NCBI GenBank assembly: GCA_015075305.1
Contig: JABTUS010000001.1
Span: 496,001 to 560,000 of the forward strand
Length of the DNA: 64,000 nucleotides
Origin: Opitutaceae bacterium
Lineage (GTDB): Bacteria; Verrucomicrobiota; Verrucomicrobiia; Opitutales; Opitutaceae
Direction of reading: 5' to 3'
In this document: in pieces, positions 1 to 10,062 of the stretch
How the letters are laid out: each line of letters starts with the position of its first letter
How positions within the stretch are numbered: position 1 is the stretch's first letter
The notes under the pieces: model-generated
What the model saw: the letters and a program-made list of their open reading frames with translations, nothing else
Database searches by the model: none
What the model was told of the DNA's origin: nothing
Position numbers and translations under genes: made by a program

Positions 1-73
1 CGCGCATATCGCACCCAATTCGCAGCCACTGATTGATTGTTCTTTTCTCCCGGGATCAGCTGGTTTTCAATGA

Positions 74-1432
<1,359 letters not shown>

Positions 1433-1467
1433 CCACCGCGGTCATCGCGCATCATCCTTTCACCTCC

Positions 1468-1499
1468 AAGCCGGATGCGAGCACGCGTCCGGCTTTTTG
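1468..1499 (+). terminator. Rho-independent terminator of eno
   Basis: An 11-bp stem (AGCCGGATGCG paired with CGCGTCCGGCT, one G-T pair) closes on the loop AGCA and is followed by a run of five T. It lies 36 bp after the eno stop codon. On the opposite strand there is no T run, so it should act only on eno transcripts. Confidence 0.8.
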
Positions 1500-1519
1500 C
1501 GCGCGCCGCCTTCGGCTGC

Positions 1520-1915
1520 TCATTCCGAACCTTCGTCATCGGGATCAGCAAGGAACTCCTGGATTTGTCGCAGGATTTCCTGCTTGGGCGTGTCCTTGCG
1601 GACATAGCCGTCGGCGCCCGCATTGGCCGCCGCCATCACGGTGGCGGCAGCCGCCTCGCAGCTCAGGAAAATCACCGGGACATCCTCATCGACAGCGCGG
1701 ATGCGTTTCAAGAGATCCAGGCCCGAGGCGCCTCCCGGCAGGTGCAGATCGAGAATGATGACGCCGGGTTGATTCTGCTGGTAAAGCGAAAACCCGGTTT
1801 CGGCATCTCCCGCCGCGAGCGTATGCCCGACCCCCAGTTCCCGCAGGATCAGGGATACATACGTCTGAACATGCGCCTCATCGTCGACGACCAGTGCAAG
1901 ATTGGGGATGGCCAC
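1520..1915 (-). CDS. Stand-alone response regulator receiver protein
   Basis: A 131-residue single receiver domain of the CheY type. The acidic pair is D11/D12 and the phospho-acceptor is D56 in the motif ILDLHLPG; a lysine follows in GYVRKDTPK near residue 108. No output domain is attached, so it probably works as a phosphorelay shuttle or acts by protein-protein contact. No histidine kinase is next to it. It faces eno tail to tail. Roughly the first 230 bases upstream contain only a dispersed repeat and the 3' flank of a group II intron, so its promoter lies in mobile-element debris. Confidence 0.85.
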   Translation of the reverse strand: MAIPNLALVVDDEAHVQTYVSLILRELGVGHTLAAGDAETGFSLYQQNQPGVIILDLHLPGGASGLDLLKRIRAVDEDVPVIFLSCEAAAATVMAAANAGADGYVRKDTPKQEILRQIQEFLADPDDEGSE

Positions 1916-1983
1916 GATCTGAAGTGGCTAGATGCCAGCCGCCCTGTGGCAAGCCCGTTCTCGAAGAGGGCAACCCCGGAGGT

Positions 1984-2018
1984 TCTTGACCACGGATCGA
2001 ACGGGATGAATACAGGAT
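1984..2018 (-). repeat. Dispersed intergenic repeat (ATCCGTGGTCAA type), copy 1
   Basis: Read on the minus strand, this segment resembles 43007-43039: both contain TATTCATCC followed a few bases later by ATCCGTGGTCAA. The remaining DNA from 1916 to 2143 holds no gene I can support. It includes a short palindrome (GTGTCGTGACAC, 2110-2121) just beyond the intron's 3' end. Confidence 0.5.
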
Positions 2019-2184
2019 TTCGGACGCCGGAGAACTGCGATCGGGACACCACCAATCGCCTCCACAAAATGGACGGGCGCGGAAAGCTGCCTGCCATGGT
2101 GGATCCTGGGTGTCACGACACCATTTGTCGCTTCCACAAATTGATAGAGGTAGGAATGGCGTGGTTAGCGCCACTCCTCCCTCC

Positions 2185-2217
2185 GAACCGGACGGGCGGA
2201 TCTCCCGCATCCGGCTC
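2185..2217 (-). ncRNA. Group II intron domain V
   Basis: On the minus strand the 33-nt hairpin runs from GAGCCGGATGCGGG through GAT to CCGCCCGTCCGGTTC. It has the conserved outer stem and bulge of the catalytic domain V. It lies 17 bases after the reverse transcriptase stop codon at 2234, the usual arrangement. Confidence 0.85.
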
Positions 2218-2233
2218 TCCAGTCAGTGGTTTC

Positions 2234-3557
2234 TCAGCGAGACTGACCGTAGGTACAAGAACCGTGCTTCAGACTGAACAATCCTTGTGCCGCAAACCAG
2301 CGGTTTGGCCATTGGGTATGATCGTTACGGCTAAACCCGAAGGCGGGGCGTTTCTCCCGTTTTCGCAGCATCGCGCGCAGGCGACGCCGCAGCCAGCCGT
2401 CCATGTCACTAAGACCGGACGGCAGGCTGTCATGGAAGTAACCGTGCCAGCCCCGCAGGATAGGGTTCACCTTGGCGATGATTTCGCTGAGGCTTCGCCC
2501 GATGGCGCGCCGCGTGAGCGGACGCAGCTTGTCATGCAGTTTCTGCACGCTTTTCTTCGGGGCCATTTCTTGGCCCCGCGGAAGTGCCAGCCCAGAAAGT
2601 CGAAGCCTTCGGTTGCGACGTTGACGATGCGGGTCTTGGTCGGGTGCAGGGTCAGCCCCGCTCCGTGGTCCATTCGCGCAGCCACGCCAGCACGCTTTCA
2701 GCTTCCTCCACGGTCGGGCACAGCACGACAAAGTCATCCGCGTATCGCACCATTGCCCACCCTCGCCGGACCATTTCGTGGTCAGGCGGGTTGAGTACAG
2801 GTTCGACAACATCGGACTGATCACGGCCCCTTGCGGAGTCCCGCGCTCGGTCGGCTGCCAGCCCGCCAGGTTCCTCCAGCACTCCGGCTTTCAGGCTCTG
2901 GGAGATCAACGTCAGGACGCTGCCGTCCACGATGCGTTGTTCGAGCAGCGCCATCAACCGTCGTGCGGAATCGTATCGAAGTAACTCTTGAGATCGACGT
3001 CCACGCACCAGCCGCGTCCCTCGCTCAGGAGTTCCTGCACGCGTCCACCGCATCGCGGCATCCACGTCCGGGCCTGAACCCCAGCTGTGCTCGGCAAAGT
3101 CGCGCTCAGAATATGGGTTCGAGCACGTGCCGCAGCGCCGCTTCCACGGTCGGTCCGCACCGCTGGAATGCCCAGCGGGCGTTGTTCGGTCGTGCCGGGT
3201 TTCGGTATCCAGACGCGTCGCGCCGGTTGGCGGCGGTAGCGTCTACCCTGCAGTTCTTCGCGCAGCCGGGCCAGTTCGGCTTCGGCACGGCCAAACTGCC
3301 CTGTCGTTTGGCCGTCGACTCCGGGGGCCCGCGTTGCGCCAGACCGACCGGAAGGCCGCCTGAAGATTGCGCGCGTCGAGCACCTTGTCCCAGAGCCGGA
3401 ACCACTTCGTTGCCGGCTCGCTCTGTTCGAGCCGGGTCAGCATGCGTTCGGTCCACCGTGCGTTCCACCCACGGCCAGCGCTCGCGGATGTCTGCGGCTT
3501 GCTGAGGCGGGGTCACCCCGCCACTGGCGCCGCTCGGTTTTCACCATCGTTCGTCAT
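2234..3557 (-). pseudogene. ltrA: Group II intron reverse transcriptase/maturase, frameshifted
   Basis: Intron-encoded protein broken into overlapping frames. The N-terminal piece starts at an ATG at 3557. The next frames contain WFRLWDKVLDARNLQAAF, then DVDLKSYFDTIPHDG, then VRYADDFVVLC (the catalytic YADD), then the maturase-type tail with LRGWHGYFHDS. All hallmark RT blocks and the X/maturase region are present in order, so this was once a complete gene, but several frame changes separate them and no single frame spans it. It cannot make a working protein unless recoded. The intron could move only with RT supplied from elsewhere. Confidence 0.85.
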
Positions 3558-3856
3558 GGACTTCACGCCTCCACCTTCCTGCGTCCCTTCCGCTCCCCAG
3601 GTACCCGCTTCATCGCTACTGAACGCTCTGACTTCCACCGGGCGGCTCTTCGGGCGTCTCCGCCCTGAACACCGTTCCGACCGGCGTTCTCTCCTGTTTA
3701 CTTCGTCCCCGCTTCCAACCCTTCTGTCCCCAACCACAACGCCGCCCCGACCACCGCATTTGCGCTCGTTCACGCTCTTCTTCTGTCGGTGGCCGCAAGC
3801 CAGGGACCCTGCGTCATTGCTGGCGCACAGGAGTTGTTCCCGCGGGTCATGGCAGG

Positions 3857-4545
3857 GCTTCGCCTTACCCTCGCGAGCTCGCTGGTCGACGTAGCGAATC
3901 AGGTTCACGCTTGCATCATGTGTCATGTTACTTGTTACGGACGGGTTGTTCACCTCCGGCAGCTCTCCACCCCGTGTTGCCACGACGCAGTAGCCTTCGG
4001 TTGCAGGCGGGTGAACGTTCCGCCTGACGGGGACTTGCACCCCGCTGTGTGGACGCCCTCACAGGCGCACGAGGGGCACGCTCCGTCGTGACCTGGGGAC
4101 GCGCCTCGCGTATCTGCGCCGGAAATACCTCACGCAGAGCATCAGCGCACAGAGGAAACAATTGGCATCAGGTGGCACACTTGAAGCGTGCGGCTTGGAG
4201 GAGCTTCGCCTTACCCTCGCGAGCTCGCTGGTCGACGTAGCCGAATCGGGTTCACCTTGCATCATGTGTCATGTTACTTGTTACGGACGGGTTGTTCACC
4301 TCCGGCAGCTCTCCACCCCGTGTTGCCACGACGCAGTAGCCTTCGGTTGCAGGCGGGTGAACGTTCCGCCTGACGGGGACTTGCACCCCGCTGTGTGGAC
4401 GCCCTCACAGGCGCACGAGGGGCACGCTCCGTCGTGACCTGGGGACGCGCCTCGCGTATCTGCGCCGGAAATACCTCACGCAGAGCATCAGCGCACAGAG
4501 GAAACAATTGGCATCAGGTGGCACACTTGAAGCGTGCGGCTTGGA
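3857..4545 (-). repeat. 346-bp tandem duplication of intron 5' end plus 5' exon
   Basis: Segments 3857-4199 and 4203-4545 are nearly identical at a constant offset of 346 bases. Each contains, on the minus strand, the exon hairpin ending GGAGCGTGCCCCTC, then GTGCGCC... and about 210 nt of intron domain I. Only the copy at 4070 continues into the full intron; the copy starting at 4416 is truncated at about 4203. The two differ by a few changes, for example near 3896-3912 against 4242-4258. Confidence 0.85.
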
Positions 4546-4942
4546 ATCTGACATGCCAAATTCGAGGTCAATCGAACCCCCAAACCGGGCACGACGAAGC
4601 GTGCCCCTCCAGGGGAATATTGTGACGGAGCGTGCCCCTCCATAAATCCTCACACACGTCCATAGGTTTTCACGCGCGTCCATAGGTTCTCGCATGCGTC
4701 CATAGGTTCTCGCATGCCTCCTCCGTTGGAGGTGGCACGCAGAAGCGTGCGGCAGGATCTGACATGCCAAATTCGAGGGTCAATCAGACTGAGAAACCGG
4801 GCACGACGAAGCGTGCCCCTCCAGGGGAATATTGTGACGGAGCGTGCCCCTCCATAAATCCTCACACACGTCCATAGGTTTTCACGCGCGTCCATAGGTT
4901 CTCGCATGCGTCCATAGGTTCTCGCATGCCTCCTCCGTTGGA
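4518..4942 (+). repeat. 212-bp tandem duplication containing REP hairpins and 20-bp minisatellite
   Basis: Two copies (about 4518-4730 and 4731-4942) at an offset of 212 bases. Each has the hairpin GGGCACGACGAAGCGTGCCC, then AGGGGAATATTGTGACGGAG and a second GCGTGCCCCTCC, then three degenerate 20-bp units of the form CGTCCATAGGTTCTCGCATG. The first copies differ slightly at their left ends. No coding potential is evident; open frames across this stretch are by-products of the repeat. Confidence 0.85.
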
Positions 4943-4954
4943 GATGACATGTAG

Positions 4955-4988
4955 CCGACAGGCGGCTGAAAAGCAGCCAACCTGTCGG
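4955..4988 (+). other. Strong hairpin just upstream of the IS110 remnant
   Basis: CCGACAGG pairs with CCTGTCGG, and inside it GGCTG pairs with CAGCC around an AAAAG loop. It ends 4 bases before the ATG of the transposase remnant. It could be an element end, a structured 5' leader, or part of the non-coding end from which IS110 elements make their guide RNA; the sequence alone does not decide. Confidence 0.5.
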
Positions 4989-4992
4989 CGTT

Positions 4993-6070
4993 ATGAATAA
5001 TAACATACATAAAATAGATGGTGAGCGTGTCGCTGTCGAGATGGCGATGACGGTTAAGTTGGGGCTGGATCTGCACGCCAGGGATGTGGTGGTCTGCCGT
5101 CAGAATGACGGGCAGCAGCCGAAGCCAGTGTGCAGAATGACGCACAAAGAGTTGCTGGATCTGGTTGCGGGGCTGATCGCTGCAGGACACCGTGTGGAGA
5201 GTTGCTGCGAGGGCCGGACCATTGCGGATGCAGGTTGCATCGCAAGTTGATCCAGATGGGGAGCGCGCAATCAGGTGATCGTGCCTCGGAAATGGGACGC
5301 GGAAGGCAGGCGTGTGAAAACTGATCGCAGGGATGCCCGGGGATCTGTGATGCGCTGGACCGATACCTGCGAGGGGCAGCACACTGCCTTTTCGGTGGTG
5401 TACGTTCCGACGGAGGAACAGGAAGAGACTCGAGCGTTGGGTCGGCAGCGGGAATGCTGGTGAAGGAGCGCCAGCGCTGTGTGGTGCGGTGGGTCACGGC
5501 CTGATGCTGACCGCCGGTGTGCAGGCGGATCCAGACTGGTGGCATCCCAGGCACGGGTGAGCTGGCGAGACATTGCCGCCGGGCTGCGCGCACGGATAGG
5601 CCGACTGGCAGCGTCAAGCGCGCTGCATTTTGAATCCGAGGATAGAAGCGTGGACCAAGCGGGTTGAGGTATGGGCGAGGAAACAGATTTCTGGTGAAAG
5701 GACTGGGTCTGCTCACGAACACGCTCCTGGGAATGGAGGTGTGCGATTGGGCCCGCTTTGGCGGTCGTCGAAAGGTGGGGAGGGGGTACAGCGGATTGTG
5801 CCCGGTGAGTACTCGACGGGGAACACACGTCGCCGTCAGGGCAGCATCTCAAGCACGGAAACCCTCAGAATGCGTCACCTGCTCGTCGAGGCCGCACGGC
5901 GTCTGCTGCGCTGGCAGCCCGACTACCTCCGCTGAAAAACTGCGCCGGGCGCTCGGCGCCCGTGCGCAAACGAGCCGTGGTCGCGGTGCACGCGCGACGG
6001 CTCGCAATCGATTTATGGCGCATCCACCGGTCGCTGCACGCCCGAACAGCTGGGCCTGAAAGTGGGTTGA
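4993..6070 (+). pseudogene. IS110-family transposase, multiply frameshifted
   Basis: The first frame (4993-5250) reads VKLGLDLHARDVVVCRQNDG, an IS110-type DEDD N-terminus. A second frame near 5275-5463 contains VKTDRRDAR, the family's conserved KTDRRDA motif. Frames from about 5760 onward give PGEYSTG..RRQGSIS and LLVEAARRLLRWQPDY, then AIDLWRIH and PEQLGLKVG before a stop near 6070, which is the C-terminal Transposase_20 region. The middle is heavily degraded. It is a dead insertion sequence abutting the tandem repeat block. Confidence 0.8.
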
Positions 6071-6182
6071 GCGCCTAAATGGGACTTTGGTGGCGGGGGC
6101 GGAGTGTGTTCGTCATGCCCCTTGGGTGAACCCCGTCTTGGAGATCGAGCCGCTTTGTCTCCGCCACTACTCTTTCCGCATA

Positions 6183-8041
6183 AGGGCGTGTGCAAAATTT
6201 AATTCCCACTTTCGTTTGGCAGGAGAGTGTAGTTCCAATCGGGGAGCACAGGGTGTCGATGAAGACTGATTTTGTCGATTTGGTCCGGGGCGAGTTTGAT
6301 GCCGGTCAGGTAACGCTTGGGATTCAGTTCGCAGGCGACGGTGAGCCCGGAATCGGGTGCGGGTCTGGCGGATGAGACGCGATCGTCGCATGGTCGCTTG
6401 CAGCGTACTGGCCCGGCCATTGTTTGCTGATTTCGGAGAACAGCCTGTGTTCGATGGGATTCCGCTTCGGAAGCGCCGGTGGGATAGTGGCAAACGGTGA
6501 CGCACAGCGCGAAGGGGTCGACGAGCTTCGTTTGCGGGGCGTGTTTCCAGGAGCCGGCAACTGCGCCGTTGCTGCCGCCATTGTCTGCGAGGATGAGCAA
6601 GCGGGATGCGTTGGGATAGCGGCGACGGCCGTCGTGCAGCCACCAGTGCCGGATCGACTCGGCGGCGAAGTCAGGGGTGTTGCGGGAGGTGCCGATCGGA
6701 CGTAACCGCGATTGGCCGCGCCATCGCCAGATGCCATAAGGGATGGCGATGCCCAAGCCGAGCGAAGGGAAGTCGTGGTCGTGCACCGGCGGTGGCGCGC
6801 GACTCCACACGCGGCCCGGATTCTTGAACTGGCCGACCAGTTCGCGTTTTTTGGTGTCGACGCTGATGATGGGGCGTGCTCCGCGGTGAAGCGGCGGCGC
6901 TGCCAGGTGAGATAACGGAACTGCCGATCGCGCTCAGGACAGGACTGGCCGAGGCTCTTGCGGTTGGCGTGCAGTGCGTAACCAAGTTTTTCAACAGGCG
7001 GCGCACCGTGTTTGGACAGACCCGCAGGTGCAGCCGGCGCACAATTGCCAGCTGATCTGGCTCGCAAACGCAGACCGGTCCACAATCGCGCCGGCCCATC
7101 GGATCGCCGGCGGTGTCGGCGGTCAGCAACCAGCGGAGGTTCGTCAGGATCTCCGCCGTTTTCCACCGGCTGGCGTCCGGCTCCGGCAGCGGACGCGCCC
7201 GTCACAATACACGGCCGGTGAGCAGTTTCGCGCCGGCCGCGTGCCACGGTCGCCGCATCCAGGTAATGGCCCGGCCATCCGTCGGTCCCCGCCATGACCG
7301 CGCTGCGGGCTTTCCAGCCCGGCGTAGAGCCAGCGCTGCTGCTCGTCAGGCAGGCCGTAGAAAGGGCGACTGCCGCCGGCGTTCGTCGTCCAGCCCTGCG
7401 GCCGCCCTGCTCCTGCCAGCGGGCGCGCTCAGCGGCGCCGTGGAGGTAACAGTCCGGACAGGGCCGGCGCTGCAAGCGGTCGCGTTGCACCAGCTGGCGC
7501 AACGCATCCTTGCACAACACGCCGACGACGGCATCAACTCCTCGGTGAAGTACCCGGCCGGCGCCCTGGGTGGTGAGCACGGCCACGGTGTCGAGAAAAA
7601 GTGCCATGCCGGGAAAACGAACGTCCTGATACGACCAAAGTCCCTGAGCATCATAACGGGCGATCGGTGGAGAGTGTAATACGCTCCCCGATGCGAATAG
7701 CTGGTGGTGTAGTCCAGCGTGGCGAGTTGCGGAAAACCGTGAGGGCCTCGGTCCCCCAGCGCCGCTTTCAGTTCAGGCAAGGTGGCCACGGCCTGACGTT
7801 GGAAAACCTCGACGAGGTCGCTCCGCAGAATAGTGAATCCGATTCATAATGTTAGCTTAACGCCAAAACCCGGCGAGTCGAGCGTTAATATAACATCCAC
7901 TCCATCTCAATCACCACACGACCGGCCCTCGTGTTTCTCCTCTAACCGGATCCATAGATCTGCCCAGTCTTTCTTCCGAGCACGCCCGTCCAATTGTACT
8001 CTTTACGCTCCATTGAATGAAGTTATTTTTGCACACGCCCT
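6183..8041 (-). mobile_element. ISAzo13-like insertion sequence bounded by inverted repeats
   Basis: The left end from 6183 reads AGGGCGTGTGCAAAATTTAA and the complement of the right end from 8041 reads AGGGCGTGTGCAAAAATAAC: 15 identical terminal bases followed by a weaker match. These ends enclose the decayed transposase on the minus strand, giving an element of about 1.86 kb. I see no clear target-site duplication at the flanks (ATA to the left, AGT to the right). DNA from 8042 to 8222 shows no gene. Confidence 0.75.
6199..7828 (-). pseudogene. ISAzo13-family transposase, frameshifted
   Basis: Conserved pieces appear in three frames. The N-terminal part has LATLDYTTSYSHRGAYYTLH and later DAVVGVLCKDALRQLVQRDR. 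The middle has KLGYALHANRKSLGQ and PERDRQFRY. The C-terminal DDE part has VHDHDFPSLGLGIAIPYGIW, RRYPNASRLLILADNGGSNG, VTVCHYPTGAS and NPIEHRLFSEISKQWPG. These blocks are in ISAzo13 transposase order, but frame changes lie between them. The start is uncertain: no in-frame ATG precedes the homologous N-terminus, and 7828 is the CTG that opens the similar region. The gene is inactive as written. Confidence 0.8.
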
Positions 8042-8222
8042 AAGTCATCTTAACGGCGCACATCACGCGCTTTGGATAGCAGGTTGGACCGTCAGTTGCG
8101 CTGACGTGTCAGCGGCGGAGAACGTCCCCGGCGCCACAATCCCAATTCTCTTTTTTCAACGCACGTCCATAGCGTGCGAAGGGCGTAGCTTTTTTCGCTT
8201 GCCCATTACGGCTTCATAGCAG

Positions 8223-8242
8223 GGGCATGCTTTGTCATGCCC
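8223..8242 (+). repeat. REP-like hairpin, diverged copy
   Basis: GGGCATG, a CTTTGT loop and CATGCCC form a perfect 7-bp stem. Its complement GGGCATGACAAAGCATGCCC is the GGGCACGACGAAGCGTGCCC hairpin of 4587 with transition changes, so it belongs to the same family in opposite orientation. Confidence 0.6.
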
Positions 8243-8330
8243 AGGGGACGCCTATCATCACGCATCGCCGGCTGGTCCACTCCTTGGTGCACTGTTTGGA
8301 ATTTCAGGTCGGAGATTTCAGAATCAAACC

Positions 8331-8452
8331 CCAAACCGGGCACGACGAAGCGTGCCCCTCCAGTGGAAACATTGTGACGAAGCGTGCCCCTCCAGGAGAA
8401 TATTGTGACGGAGCGTGCCCATCCGGGGGAATATTGTGACAAAGCGTACCCA
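8331..8452 (+). repeat. Array of four REP-like units
   Basis: Four successive units of about 33 bases: each has GTGACGRAGCGTGCCC (the first begins GGGCACGACGAAG), then CTCCAG and GGAATATT or a variant. The last unit is degenerate (GTGACAAAGCGTACCC). There are no unique spacers, so it is not a CRISPR. It sits between the insertion sequence and the esterase gene ending at 8508, and could serve as that operon's downstream boundary. Confidence 0.75.
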
Positions 8453-8507
8453 ATCGGTCACGGATTCATGAGGTCAGAATTCGGCGTTCGGCCCCGCAAC
8501 TCCACGA

Positions 8508-9995
8508 TCAACGGACAGCCTGAATCGCACGGGCACCTCCGCCAGGCCCCGGATTGGCGGCGGCTGCGTCGAGTTCCGCATCGTTCGGAAACCAATCAAA
8601 CGTACAGTCCCTTTTCCCGCGCAGGTGGCGGTCGGCGAAGTTCATCAGTGCTGTCCAGTCTTCATCGGTGAAGGCGTGGCTGTGATGCGAAAAATGGACG
8701 CCGATCCGATCCGCGGCGTCATAAAGCGCGTAGGCCGGCTTGGCGTGGAGCACTGACTGCCTCACGGCCTCCGGCAGCGAGATGCGATCGGTGTCACCCT
8801 CGAGGGAGAGAAAGGGCGTGGGCGCACACAGCGCAAGAAACCAATGTTGATCAAACGGCAGCTTTTCGCGGTGCCCCCAAAAATCGTGCAGGTTTGGTGA
8901 AAACCAGTTCGGCAGCTTCTTCATCATGAGATCGAGGGTCTCACTGTTGCGCGGGCCGGCATAACGGAACGCACCCACTCCACCGCCGCCCGTCACCACG
9001 GGAGCGCCCATCAGGCGGTTGTCGAATGCCGCCGCGAACATCGCCGCTTTGCCGGATCGCGACGCACCCGTGATGATCAGCTTCTTTCCGTCGATCACGG
9101 GATCGGTCTCGAGATAGTCGGCAATCCGCGAAATGCCCCAGGCCCACGCGCCGATCACGCCCCAGTCGTATTCGGGATAGGCCGGTGGAAAGCGCGTGGT
9201 TCGGAACGCCCAACTGCCGTCGGGCATCCTCAGCGTCGTATCCTCGGCGCAATCGTTGTGGTTGAACAATACAAGCGCGTAACCTCGCCGAAACACCTCG
9301 GCATACCGCTGGGCCGCGGCCTCAGCCGTCGCTTCGCCGCGCCGGCCTCCGCGCTCTGCGGATGTCGGAGGCTCTTCATCCGCCGCGGCGCCAGCGGCGG
9401 CCACTTTGGCGGCGACCTGCCGTTTGATTTCATCCACCGGCAGCAGCACGTCGACTCCCAAGCGGCCGAATCCGCGATGCAGCCGCGGCAATACCACTCC
9501 ACCGGGCGGCGTGCCGGCCTGATTGATAATCGTGGGGAAGGGCCCTCCGGTCGCCGGAGTCCAAATGCCGATGTCCAGGCTCAGCTTCTCCTGCGGACCA
9601 AACGTCAACCGCATCAGCCGGTACCGCACCTTGCCGTCCTGCACCATTTCGGTCGCAATCTCCTTTCCGGTCACGTTGCCGGGCGGCGGTGGCATCTGGC
9701 CGACGCAGTAATACTGCAGGATCACTTTCATTTCCTCCCGTCGCTTTTGCCACTGTTCCAGGCTGGTGACCCTGCTGCCGTCGTTCATCGTCATGATGTC
9801 CGGCATTTCCTTGCGCAAGGGAAGGTCATCCGGCCCGGGCATCCTTCCCAGCGGTCCCTCGATCCAAGGGACTGGAATCTCACGGGGGTCAGGCCTCGAT
9901 TCCACGTTTGCCGCGAGCGCAATCGGCAGGCATGAGCAGAGAATGGCCGAGCCCAGCGCCATGGAAAACTGGCGGACTATGGAGTTTGTCTTCAT
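8508..9995 (-). CDS. CE15-like exported esterase (glucuronoyl esterase family)
   Basis: A 495-residue alpha/beta hydrolase with an N-terminal signal peptide (hydrophobic to about ALAAN, residue 30). The nucleophile motif is GASRSGKAAM, the GxSRxGK form seen in bacterial CE15 enzymes. Further on are GGGGVGAFRYAG, LPFDQHWFLALCAPTPFLS and a histidine region VHFSHHSHAFTDEDW that should supply the catalytic His. CE15 enzymes cleave esters between lignin alcohols and glucuronic acid side chains, and some act on other uronate esters. It is the last of eight minus-strand genes running from 24214. It contains an AAGAAADEEPPTSAERGGRR insertion, typical of variable surface loops. The exact substrate is not predictable. 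Confidence 0.75.
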   Translation of the reverse strand: MKTNSIVRQFSMALGSAILCSCLPIALAANVESRPDPREIPVPWIEGPLGRMPGPDDLPLRKEMPDIMTMNDGSRVTSLEQWQKRREEMKVILQYYCVGQMPPPPGNVTGKEIATEMVQDGKVRYRLMRLTFGPQEKLSLDIGIWTPATGGPFPTIINQAGTPPGGVVLPRLHRGFGRLGVDVLLPVDEIKRQVAAKVAAAGAAADEEPPTSAERGGRRGEATAEAAAQRYAEVFRRGYALVLFNHNDCAEDTTLRMPDGSWAFRTTRFPPAYPEYDWGVIGAWAWGISRIADYLETDPVIDGKKLIITGASRSGKAAMFAAAFDNRLMGAPVVTGGGGVGAFRYAGPRNSETLDLMMKKLPNWFSPNLHDFWGHREKLPFDQHWFLALCAPTPFLSLEGDTDRISLPEAVRQSVLHAKPAYALYDAADRIGVHFSHHSHAFTDEDWTALMNFADRHLRGKRDCTFDWFPNDAELDAAAANPGPGGGARAIQAVR

Positions 9996-10062
9996 TCGGT
10001 GGATCGCTACTTGAATCTTGGTGGCTTGGATCTACGCGCGCGTATCGTTGGCGTGGCGATTG

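Larger units (their letters stand above)
2144..4070 (-). mobile_element. Group II intron, probably full length but with a dead ORF
   Basis: The 5' end reads GTGCGCCTGTGAGGG from 4070 on the minus strand, matching the GUGYG start of bacterial group II introns. A canonical domain V hairpin lies at 2217-2185 and a domain VI-like stem follows, ending ...CCTACCTCTAT near 2144. The reverse transcriptase frame lies between them but carries frameshifts. Total length is about 1.93 kb, normal for an ORF-containing bacterial intron. The 5' exon is the hairpin repeat ending GGAGCGTGCCCCTC. The exact 3' boundary is inferred from the AY-end rule. Confidence 0.8.

Noticed and set aside
1475-2794. A 439-codon plus-strand open frame
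   Set aside because: It is antisense to the receiver gene and then to the intron reverse transcriptase; both have real family motifs on the minus strand.
3513-4040. A 175-codon frame upstream of the reverse transcriptase
   Set aside because: It covers structured intron RNA (domains I-IV) and its translation has no protein features.
8331-8452. Possible CRISPR array
   Set aside because: The units are about 33 bases and directly adjoin with no unique spacers, and there are no cas genes. It is a tandem REP-like repeat.
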